From Deltaproteobacteria bacterium (lineage in GTDB: Bacteria; Desulfobacterota; GWC2-55-46): a stretch of 18,528 nucleotides of DNA. The translations under genes were made by a program, and so were the position numbers. The notes below the pieces were generated by a model that did no database searches, had not been told where the DNA came from, and saw nothing but the letters and a program-made list of their open reading frames with translations. Location: assembly GCA_030646655.1 (NCBI GenBank), contig JAUSLB010000076.1, forward strand, positions 1 to 18,528, read 5' to 3'. This document shows, in pieces, positions 5,229-11,526 of this stretch. Position 1 is the first letter of the stretch. Each line of letters opens with the position of its first letter.

Positions 5229-6554
5229 TTACTTTAATCCGGCGGAGACGCTGAAGAACGCCCCCCCGCCCGCCTTTGACTTCACATCAGAAAGGCTTAC
5301 ATCCTTTAAAAGCGGGTCTTTGGATAAAGCCTCCCTGAACCTGTTCGCCCCCTCAAAGGAGTCCGCCTCGCCTTTTGCCTTTACCCTGCCCTCGCCGATA
5401 AATATCTCGCTGAGGATTATCCTGTTCCCGGCTGCCGCCGCCTTTGAGAAGCTCTCCATCACCTTAAGAGGGCTTACCCCGCCACCGATTACAGCCTCTT
5501 CCTTACTGAGGGCTGAGAGCTTTGCCTCGAGCTGGTATTCCTCATCCCCTGTAGCCTTCTCGCCCGGGAACAGCTGTGTGTACGACGCCCTCAACGCCTC
5601 GCGGTAGGATAAAAGCTCGGCAGAAAGGCCGAGGTAGCGTATATACAGATCCCCGGCGAGTATCATTATAATAACACCTGCCGCAATTGCCGTAAGCCTG
5701 AGGCTCTTCCTTCCCCTTAACCTCTCCTTCGTGTATTCGAACTCTCCGCTCCTTAAATTTATGTTCCCGGCGAGGAGCCCCTTTTTAAGCTGGAGCGAAA
5801 GGGCGAGGATCGTAGAGCCCTCTTCAGGGTATCCCCGCAGGTCCAATCCCTCCACCTTCCCTGCCTCAGGCATAAGCGCCTTCAATTCTTTAATGTCCCA
5901 GCCTGATATATAAGCCTCTTGGACGCGTATGTCCTCTGCCCCAAGGTAGGCCAGCCCGAGCTTCACCCCCTCGAACCTCTTTACGGGCTTAAAGAACTTC
6001 ATCTTGCCGTCTTCGGCTACTATTAGGGAGTCCTTGCTTATAAATGCCTTAACCCCTTTTCCACCGTAGAGCTCGTCTAAGAGCACAGGGACCGCAAATA
6101 AGGCTGAGCCTGCCCAGAACGGGTCGGCTCCAAGCCCGTCCATGATGGCGAGGTATTCCCTTAAGGCCTTTTTCTCAACCGCCACAGCGAGGACTTTGCC
6201 GCCCCCGAGCGGCATCCCGTCAACCGTAAGCTCCTCAATGTCAAGGTGCAACAGCCCTGAGAGCTCGAACGGTAAAATGTCTTTTATCTTCTTCCTGTCC
6301 TCGAACGGCAGGCCGATGACCCTCACGCTAAGCTCTGAGGCCGGGAGGCTCAGGAGTATCTTCTCGAAGCCCCCGTATTTCCCCCTTATCTTTTGGAATA
6401 GGGCTGAGGCGGCTTCTTTCAGCTCGCTTGAATGGGCGTGGCCTTTCGCTGAAATAGGCTCGATAAAGAAATCAAGGGGCTCTATCCTCGAAGAGAATAC
6501 CCCTGCCTTTATCGAGTCCATCCCTATATCGATTATAAGAATCGGAAGCGCCAT
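5229..6554 (-). CDS. gspL: Type II secretion system protein GspL
   Basis: This 441-residue bitopic platform protein recruits the GspE ATPase to the membrane. The N-terminal two thirds is an actin-like cytoplasmic domain. It opens LPILIIDIGMDSIKAGVF and contains LLSLPASELSVRVIGLPF and IKDILPFEL, as in the GspL/PilM superfamily. A transmembrane helix follows near residues 288-306 (LTAIAAGVIIMILAGDLYI), then a periplasmic ferredoxin-like domain ending FFSVSAGLK. The ATG lies 3 nt after the gspK stop with GGGAG upstream. The distance to gspM is unusually large because E3 separates them. The domain pattern plus operon position make this secure. Confidence 0.93.
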   Translation of the reverse strand: MALPILIIDIGMDSIKAGVFSSRIEPLDFFIEPISAKGHAHSSELKEAASALFQKIRGKYGGFEKILLSLPASELSVRVIGLPFEDRKKIKDILPFELSGLLHLDIEELTVDGMPLGGGKVLAVAVEKKALREYLAIMDGLGADPFWAGSALFAVPVLLDELYGGKGVKAFISKDSLIVAEDGKMKFFKPVKRFEGVKLGLAYLGAEDIRVQEAYISGWDIKELKALMPEAGKVEGLDLRGYPEEGSTILALSLQLKKGLLAGNINLRSGEFEYTKERLRGRKSLRLTAIAAGVIIMILAGDLYIRYLGLSAELLSYREALRASYTQLFPGEKATGDEEYQLEAKLSALSKEEAVIGGGVSPLKVMESFSKAAAAGNRIILSEIFIGEGRVKAKGEADSFEGANRFREALSKDPLLKDVSLSDVKSKAGGGAFFSVSAGLK

Positions 6555-6557
6555 GGA

Positions 6558-7505
6558 TTACATCTCCCTCCAGTAAAGGATCCCTCCCCCTGCCTGTATA
6601 ACGGCCTCTACCCCGCGCTCGACCCCGTTGACCCTTGCCTTAGCGAAGACCCTGAACGTATTGGTCCGGGCCGTGATCTTATCCTGAAGGCTGAAGCCGA
6701 TCGTCTCGAAGCCCGGCACTTTTAGTATTTCCGACCTCTCCTTAAAAGGGGTTTTGCCGCGGTATTCGATGACCCTTTCGGCAAGCCCTTCGGGTATATC
6801 GTCCGAAAGCGACATCAAGACGGTCTTTCCGGCCGTATTTACGTTTACCAGACCCTCGGTATAAGGGGTTACAAAAGGCGCCAGCTTTTTAAATACCTCC
6901 GGCGTGTAGCCCTTGATCATAAGCATCTCTTCCGTGCTCTCGAGCATATTGTTTTTCGGGGTGTAGGGCTTGGCGAGCGATGAGTAGTCAGCGGCCTCCG
7001 CGCCGAACGGACTTATTTCACTGTCCTTGTCTATCCAGTCCGCAAGCGTATCCTTCAGGCGCTCATCCAAGCCGAGGAGCCTTAGGAGCCGGGAGTAGGT
7101 CTCACCGGCATTCTTGTTCGAGAGCCCCGTTGCCGGGAAGACTACCATAATGGACGCCTTCGAGAGCTCGTCAAAGGCCCTTATCTCGATAATCGCCCCG
7201 TCGCCAACGCTGCGGCTGAAGGCAAGTCCATTCTCCTCCATTGTAAAGGCCGGCTTTACCTTAATGAGCTCCTCGAGCCCGGATTTGGCTATCATGACAC
7301 CGTCCTGTGCCAGAACGCCTGCCCTCTGGGTGTCTTTAAATATCTCCGCCCTCGCGGCCCCGATATAGACCCTGTATATGAACTCGACTGTCAAGGCCGT
7401 AAGGATGGCCGTTATGAGGAGCGTGGTTACGAGCGCAATCCCCCTTTCGGTCTTTTTAAACCGCTTGGGGTACTTAAGGTTTTTTATCTCAGTTGGATTC
7501 CGCAA
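6558..7505 (-). CDS. gspK: Type II secretion minor pseudopilin GspK
   Basis: This 315-residue minor pseudopilin belongs to the pseudopilus tip complex (with I and J). The class III leader ends at G22 (KKTERG), followed by the hydrophobic helix IALVTTLLITAILTAL. The usual Glu at mature position 5 is replaced by Thr, which fits GspK, the pseudopilin known to lack it. The large globular domain contains helix-hairpin-helix/SAM-like segments (GLAERVIEYRGKTPF, SEILKVPGFE) and VNVNTAGKTVLMSL, characteristic of GspK. No ATG or GTG is available before the leader, so a TTG at 7505 is used. It follows the gspJ stop by 5 nt with AGG inside the end of gspJ. Confidence 0.93.
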   Translation of the reverse strand: MRNPTEIKNLKYPKRFKKTERGIALVTTLLITAILTALTVEFIYRVYIGAARAEIFKDTQRAGVLAQDGVMIAKSGLEELIKVKPAFTMEENGLAFSRSVGDGAIIEIRAFDELSKASIMVVFPATGLSNKNAGETYSRLLRLLGLDERLKDTLADWIDKDSEISPFGAEAADYSSLAKPYTPKNNMLESTEEMLMIKGYTPEVFKKLAPFVTPYTEGLVNVNTAGKTVLMSLSDDIPEGLAERVIEYRGKTPFKERSEILKVPGFETIGFSLQDKITARTNTFRVFAKARVNGVERGVEAVIQAGGGILYWREM

Positions 7506-7510
7506 TTTTT

Positions 7511-8089
7511 TTACCTGATAAAAGTCTGGGCTATAGCAGAGACCTCGGCGCCGTCTTTTAGCTTTACAGTCGCCTTTATCGCCTTTGGCATCGCCATCTC
7601 AAGGCTTGAGTCCCATGCATTTGCCCAGTCCTTCCCGTTAAAATAGCTTACCTCGAACCCCTTTACCTCCCCTGTCATCTCCGCCTTAAAGCTCTCGCCG
7701 GTATAGGGGTTGGAGGTCTCTTTGAACACCTTATACGCGCCTCCGTCCTTTTCAGCGAAATAGCTCACCCTTACAAGGTCGCTGGCAGGCCCGGCGCCGC
7801 CCGGCGGAAATGAAAAGGCGGTAAAGGTCAGAGATGAATTCTCCCCCTTCCGCTCGCCTTTAAATACGGTCGATCCGCTCTGTGCCTTGAAATAGGCCGA
7901 GTGCGCGTCGATGCTTATGCGGTCGAGGAGCTTTCCGGCCTCGATGTATCCGTCAAGGCCGCCCCCGGCTCCGTTGACGCCTCTAATCACCGTAAAGAAA
8001 GTCCCGTAGAGCGCGGTTAAGAGTATCGCCGTAAGGGCGACGGCCACGAGCACCTCTATGAGCGTAAAGGCCCTATCTTTTCTTAGCAT
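7511..8089 (-). CDS. gspJ: Type II secretion minor pseudopilin GspJ
   Basis: This minor pseudopilin of about 192 residues has the prepilin signature FTLIEVLVAVALTAILL, including Glu at mature position 5, and a beta-rich C-terminal domain. The residue before the cleavage site is Ala (KDRA/FTLIE) rather than the canonical Gly. The ATG at 8089 gives a 7-residue leader, normal for the family, and overlaps the end of gspI by 17 nt. A TTG at 8098 preceded by GGGGTG is an alternative start giving three more residues. Order G-H-I-J-K-L-M matches the standard gsp operon. Confidence 0.9.
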   Translation of the reverse strand: MLRKDRAFTLIEVLVAVALTAILLTALYGTFFTVIRGVNGAGGGLDGYIEAGKLLDRISIDAHSAYFKAQSGSTVFKGERKGENSSLTFTAFSFPPGGAGPASDLVRVSYFAEKDGGAYKVFKETSNPYTGESFKAEMTGEVKGFEVSYFNGKDWANAWDSSLEMAMPKAIKATVKLKDGAEVSAIAQTFIR

Positions 8090-8414
8090 ACGATACAAAC
8101 GACACCCCGCTCCCCTTCCACTCTACCCTTAGCCCGAGCCTTACAAGCCCGAACTCCTCCTCTTTTTTATCGAGCCTCCAGCTGAAATTCTCAAAAGGCG
8201 CGCTAAAGGCGCCCTCGCTTACATCCGGGACCCCTGTCAGCCGTATCTCTTCGGCCTTTTCCTTTCCGAGGATGGCGCCTGCAACGGCGTCCTTGCTCCG
8301 GGACGCCACTCCGAGGTTGTAATTGACCGCCCCAAGGAGCGTTACAACAGCCCCGGCGACTATGGCGAGCCCTATCATCACCTCTAATAAGGTAAAGCCC
8401 TTTTCTTCAGACAT
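8073..8414 (-). CDS. gspI: Type II secretion minor pseudopilin GspI
   Basis: This 113-residue pseudopilin initiates the tip complex with J and K. The leader is short (MSEEKG). The mature protein begins FTLLEVMIGLAIVAGAVV with Glu at position 5, and the C-terminus is a small beta domain ending SFVSYAKKR. Its ATG lies inside the last codons of gspH (8-nt overlap), with AAAGAGG close upstream, implying translational coupling. Length and position match GspI. Confidence 0.9.
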   Translation of the reverse strand: MSEEKGFTLLEVMIGLAIVAGAVVTLLGAVNYNLGVASRSKDAVAGAILGKEKAEEIRLTGVPDVSEGAFSAPFENFSWRLDKKEEEFGLVRLGLRVEWKGSGVSFVSYAKKR

Positions 8415-8979
8415 AGCCCTCTTTAACGATCACCTTGCCGCTGTAAGGGTTAAACGAGATTGTGATACGGCCCTTCTCAGCCTTCAGATGGAGCGTAAAA
8501 GGCTCGCCGTTCCCCGAAGGCGCTATTACGACCGAAACCGTGCCTGAGCTCACCTTGCCGAGCCCCGGGAGGACCATATCTTCGAGTTCGACGCCTTGCC
8601 TAAGCCTTATTCCGCCGATACGGGGCTCGGAGACTTGGGCGTACTCCCCCCCGTCTTTCGATGCCTCTACCCTGAAGCCTTCCTTTTCAAGGTCGAACCA
8701 GAGCCTGTAATAGACCCTTTTCGCAACGGATGCCTCGTTAAGGTAAGTAATCAGGCTTGAGACCCTGCCTGCGTCCGTCTTTAAATAAGTCCCGCTTGGG
8801 GCAGGTATCCTCGGGAACACGATCGCCAGCGCTATGCCTATTACCGCTATAACTACGAGGAGCTCTAAAAGGGTAAAACCGCGGGGAGGTTGGGCTGCAA
8901 CAGGTTTACAGCGGAAAGGCGGCAATACTTTGGAACGGCAAGCCTCTTCAGGCGGGCCGTGAGCAGGTTCGATATTCAT
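8407..8979 (-). CDS. gspH: Type II secretion minor pseudopilin GspH
   Basis: This 190-residue pseudopilin carries the signature RG/FTLLELLVVIAVIGIALAI with Glu at mature position 5, followed by a beta-rich GspH/FimT-like domain. It links the major pseudopilus to the tip. The leader up to the cleaved Gly is 34 residues, far longer than the 5-10 usual here, and rich in Pro and Cys. No in-frame ATG or GTG lies closer to the cleavage site, only a TTG at codon 19. The ATG at 8979 has AAGAGAAG upstream. It begins 31 nt after gspG. Confidence 0.88.
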   Translation of the reverse strand: MNIEPAHGPPEEACRSKVLPPFRCKPVAAQPPRGFTLLELLVVIAVIGIALAIVFPRIPAPSGTYLKTDAGRVSSLITYLNEASVAKRVYYRLWFDLEKEGFRVEASKDGGEYAQVSEPRIGGIRLRQGVELEDMVLPGLGKVSSGTVSVVIAPSGNGEPFTLHLKAEKGRITISFNPYSGKVIVKEGYV

Positions 8980-9010
8980 GTCATGGCTTCTCTTTTAGCT
9001 TAAGGCGGAG

Positions 9011-9439
9011 TCAGTCCAAGCTCCAGCTTTCGATGTCCCTGGCAAAGCTTTCCCCTGCGCGCGCGCCGTCAGCGCCGTACGAGACGATATCGTAATCCCC
9101 GTTCGCGCCCGGCGAGGCGTATGTGTACGGGTTGCCCCACGGGTCGAGCGGAACCTTTTTCTTCTCGAGATACCCGCCCTCGCGCCAGTTGCGCGGTATT
9201 TCTCCGGCGGTCGGCTTGGCTACGAGAGAATCGAGCCCCTGTTCGGTTGAGGGGTAGACGCCGTTGTCGAGTTTGTACAGTTTGAGCGCGGTCTCGAGGT
9301 TCCTGATCTGGACTTTGGCCTCAGTTACCTTCGCCTCGTCAGTCCGCCCGATTATCTTTGGGGCGATGATAGCCGCGAGGATGCCGAGTATTACGATTAC
9401 CACCATCAGCTCTATGAGCGTAAAACCTCTTTGTTCCAT
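9011..9439 (-). CDS. gspG: Type II secretion major pseudopilin GspG
   Basis: This 142-residue major pseudopilin polymerises into the piston-like pseudopilus. The leader is only MEQRG. The mature protein begins [19 protein letters not shown] with Glu5. The family hallmarks are clear: [32 protein letters not shown], and the C-terminal loop [15 protein letters not shown] that binds calcium in homologues. It is the first gene of the minus-strand operon. No Shine-Dalgarno precedes the ATG, and an extended -10 ends only 9 nt upstream, so the message may be leaderless. Confidence 0.97.
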   Translation of the reverse strand: MEQRGFTLIELMVVIVILGILAAIIAPKIIGRTDEAKVTEAKVQIRNLETALKLYKLDNGVYPSTEQGLDSLVAKPTAGEIPRNWREGGYLEKKKVPLDPWGNPYTYASPGANGDYDIVSYGADGARAGESFARDIESWSLD

Positions 9440-9448
9440 TACGGGGAT

Positions 9449-9457
9449 ATTATAACA
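9449..9457 (-). promoter_or_regulatory. Extended -10 promoter of the gspGHIJKLM operon
   Basis: On the minus strand TGTTATAAT is a perfect extended -10 (TGn-TATAAT). No good -35 exists at 16-18 nt, where there is a T-run (complement of 9471-9478). The start site is expected about 7 nt downstream, around 9442, giving a 5' leader of roughly 3 nt before the gspG ATG. Confidence 0.6.
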
Positions 9458-9516
9458 GAAATCCTGCCGTAAAAAAAAGGCGTTTTAAGATTTCCGGAAA
9501 AAACCTCCCTTATGTC

Positions 9517-9544
9517 TTGAAAAAAAAGAAATATTTGATACAAT
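9517..9544 (+). promoter_or_regulatory. Promoter of the regulator-gspCDEF operon
   Basis: TTGAAA (9517-9522) and TACAAT (9539-9544) are separated by 16 nt on the plus strand. Transcription would begin near 9551, leaving about 140 nt of leader before the regulator ATG. It diverges from the gspG promoter ~60 bp away. A perfect palindrome, TTTCCGGAAA (9491-9500), lies between the two and could be an operator. Confidence 0.6.
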
Positions 9545-9562
9545 CTTATGGTATCCGAAACC

Positions 9563-9589
9563 GGCCGCGGGCTTGTGTTTAACGCGGCC
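9563..9589 (+). promoter_or_regulatory. Hairpin in the regulator's 5' leader
   Basis: GGCCGCG (9563-9569) pairs perfectly with CGCGGCC (9583-9589) across a 13-nt loop, early in the predicted transcript. Further downstream GGAG...CTGA pairs with TCAG...CTCC (about 9601-9633). No T-run follows, so it is not an obvious terminator. The leader does not match any riboswitch class I can recognise. Confidence 0.5.
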
Positions 9590-9690
9590 CTTAAGAAAAA
9601 GGAGTATCTGAAAGACCATAATCAGCTCCTCTGAAGTTGGGCAGGCTTTCCAGGACGGGTCGGCATCAACGGAAATTCGAGGTGGGGCTT

Positions 9691-10341
9691 ATGGGCATAA
9701 AGGTCAAGGTAATGGTCGCCTTCAGCAACATGCTCTTTTCCGAAGGCGTTGCGAGGCTCATAGAAGACGATGAAGCTATAAAGGTTGACTCCCTGCTCGA
9801 AGCGGGCGACGAGTGCCCCCGCGAAAAAGCCGCAAGCTGCGATGTGATACTCACCGACTTCGCCGCGCTCGACTCATCCTTCTCAAACCTTGACGCCTCA
9901 AAAAAGCACGGCTTTATCCTTCTTGACACCGACTGCGGGAGGGATAACCTCGCCTCAGCCATAATGTCCAAGAACATCAGCGGGGTGCTCCTCGGGAACG
10001 CCACCATTCCTTTTTTAAAGAAGGCGATAAGGGCCGTTGCCAAAGGCGAGGTCTGGATAGACAGGGGCACGGTAAAGGACCTCCTTAACGGCGTCAACGC
10101 CCTTTCATCCGACAGGCTTTCGGAAAAGGAAAAGGAGATAGTGGCGCTTACCGGCAAGGGCCTGCGGAACAGGGAGATAGCCCAGAGGCTCAGTATAAGC
10201 GAGCTTACGGTAAAGTCCCACCTCCACAGGATCTTCAAGAAGCTTGAGATAAAGACGAGGTCCCAGCTTATAACGTACGCGATAAAGAACCTTGCCGTTA
10301 AGAACATCCTTTATGGAAAAAGGCGCAGCATGAATGAATAG
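9691..10341 (+). CDS. NarL/LuxR-type regulator with degenerate receiver domain
   Basis: This 216-residue DNA-binding regulator has a receiver-like N-terminal domain and a C-terminal LuxR-type HTH (LSEKEKEIVALTGKGLRNREIAQRLSISELTVKSHLHRIFKKL, about residues 142-186). The receiver keeps an Asp at the phosphoacceptor position (D56, VILTD). The acidic Mg-binding pair is F11-S12 and the conserved Lys position is G102 (GVLLGN), so ordinary phosphorylation is unlikely. The start is the ATG at 9691 behind GAGGTGGGG; an upstream TTG at 9637 lacks support. It is 22 nt ahead of gspC and divergent from gspG, so it probably regulates the T2SS. The signal and the direction of control are unknown. Confidence 0.87.
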   Translation: MGIKVKVMVAFSNMLFSEGVARLIEDDEAIKVDSLLEAGDECPREKAASCDVILTDFAALDSSFSNLDASKKHGFILLDTDCGRDNLASAIMSKNISGVLLGNATIPFLKKAIRAVAKGEVWIDRGTVKDLLNGVNALSSDRLSEKEKEIVALTGKGLRNREIAQRLSISELTVKSHLHRIFKKLEIKTRSQLITYAIKNLAVKNILYGKRRSMNE

Positions 10342-10363
10342 GCCCGCCTCTGATTAAAATAAA

Positions 10364-11221
10364 ATGATAAAGAAGCTTAAATTAATCAATATCCTCTTCC
10401 TCCTCGCCGTATTCCCGGTTTTAGCGCTGCTCGTGAAGGACTACATGGCCCTTAAATACCCGCCCCAGGCGCCGCCTTCATTCAAAGCGGACGCTGTAAG
10501 GACGCCTGAGGAGCCTAAGATTCAGGACTTCTCCCGCATAGTAGAGGCCCCTTTATTCCCCTCAAGGGTAAATAAGCTTACGCCTATCGAGATGATAGAG
10601 GCAGGCGCCAACGGTGCCGGGGAGGGCGGGGCATTGAGTGGGCTGAAGCTCATCGGGACCTTCGACGGAGGCGACGGCTTCGCCGTCTTCGAGAAGGCCG
10701 GGGCTACCCAGCAGGCCTTCAAAAAAGGAGAGGCCGTCTTTGAGGCGGGGGTATTAAAGGACGTAAGAGCGGAGGGCGCGGTCATAAGGTCAGGCTCCAA
10801 GGAGGTCACCTTCACCTTACCGAAGGAGGCGCCCGGAGGGGTTCAAGCCCCGTTGCCTTCAAACCAGAGGCCCAAGAGCGGCCTTTCAAAGAGATTATCG
10901 GAGAGCGAATGGGTTATAGACCAGAGCGCCGTATTAAATTCGATCGAGAACATGGGCTCCGTGCTGACTGACGCGAGGATGACGCCGAGGATATCGAAGG
11001 GCGCGATACAGGGCTTTACCGTGACGGAGATAAAGCCCGGCGGCGTATTCGACTCAATCGGACTTAAGAACGGTGACATCCTTACGCGCATAAACGGCTA
11101 TGAGATAGATTCGCCTGAAAAGGCCATGCAGGTGCTCTCGGGCCTCAGGGGCGCAACCTCCATAGAGCTCGACATAGTCCGCAGCGGGCAGAACAAGAGC
11201 TTCCATTATCAGATAAGGTAA
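10364..11221 (+). CDS. gspC: Type II secretion system protein GspC
   Basis: This 285-residue bitopic inner-membrane protein connects the platform to the secretin. It has a short basic cytoplasmic tail, one transmembrane helix (about residues 8-25, INILFLLAVFPVLALLV) and a proline-rich linker. The homology-region beta domain follows (about 80-155, LSGLKLIGTFDGGDGFAVF to EVTFTLPKE). A C-terminal PDZ domain spans about 215-285 (GFTVTEIKPGGVFDSIGLKNGD). It follows the regulator by 22 nt, with no clear Shine-Dalgarno. A 305-nt gap holding repeat E4 separates it from gspD, whereas the other plus-strand gsp genes touch or nearly touch. Confidence 0.92.
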   Translation: MIKKLKLINILFLLAVFPVLALLVKDYMALKYPPQAPPSFKADAVRTPEEPKIQDFSRIVEAPLFPSRVNKLTPIEMIEAGANGAGEGGALSGLKLIGTFDGGDGFAVFEKAGATQQAFKKGEAVFEAGVLKDVRAEGAVIRSGSKEVTFTLPKEAPGGVQAPLPSNQRPKSGLSKRLSESEWVIDQSAVLNSIENMGSVLTDARMTPRISKGAIQGFTVTEIKPGGVFDSIGLKNGDILTRINGYEIDSPEKAMQVLSGLRGATSIELDIVRSGQNKSFHYQIR

Positions 11222-11249
11222 TCATGGACAAGCCGAGCACCTATTTGTG

Positions 11250-11258
11250 TGTTATAAT
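11250..11258 (+). promoter_or_regulatory. Possible internal extended -10 promoter before gspD
   Basis: TGTTATAAT matches the extended -10 consensus exactly and lies 29 nt after the gspC stop. A near -35, TGGACA (11225-11230), is 22 nt away, too far for normal spacing. If active, it would start a transcript just upstream of the E4 hairpins and could offset any polarity they cause. Confidence 0.4.
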
Positions 11259-11284
11259 TTCTTTTCAAAGCAGGAATGTTATTT

Positions 11285-11444
11285 TTAGCAGGCTGTTGAA
11301 AAACAGCCTGCTAATGCAATCCACTGATGGATTGCCAAATTGCGGGACTGGAAAAGTCGTGCAATTTGTAAGGATTGGACGGAGGCTCTCCGGCCAAATC
11401 GCGGTTGGAAAAGTCCAGGACGGACTTTTCCAACATCCTGTTAG
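11285..11444 (+). repeat. Structured repeat element E4 between gspC and gspD
   Basis: The ends are related to E1-E3: TTAGCAGGCTGTTGAAAAA on the left and GGACTTTTCCAACATCCTG then TTAG on the right. Inside are five consecutive stem-loops. They are TTAGCAGGCTGTT with its complement and a GAAA loop (11285-11314); GCAATCC/GGATTGC (11316-11335); CAAATTGC/GCAATTTG enclosing GACT/AGTC (11336-11368); CGGAG/CTCCG (11380-11392); and TTGGAAAAGTCC/GGACTTTTCCAA (11405-11433). The plus-strand frame of gspD is open through it, creating a false N-terminal extension. Confidence 0.82.
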
Positions 11445-11526
11445 GGTTCCACCCGCCGAAGCCGGTTCCGTAAAGCCGGTCTGCCTTATGATCCTTGTCC
11501 TGAAAAACGGGGTGAAAGAGCCGGAT

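Noticed and set aside
9637-9690. TTG start extending the LuxR-type regulator by 18 residues
   Set aside because: No ribosome binding site is present and the extension is not receiver-like. The ATG at 9691 follows GAGGTGGGG.
9551-9690. c-di-GMP (GEMM) riboswitch in the regulator leader
   Set aside because: The leader is structured, but I could not find the conserved GEMM core or tetraloop-receptor arrangement, so no riboswitch is claimed.
11224-11526. N-terminal extension of GspD by 101 residues in open frame
   Set aside because: The extra residues are encoded by the palindromic element E4 and its flanks and lack secretin character. A normal signal peptide begins at the ATG 11527.
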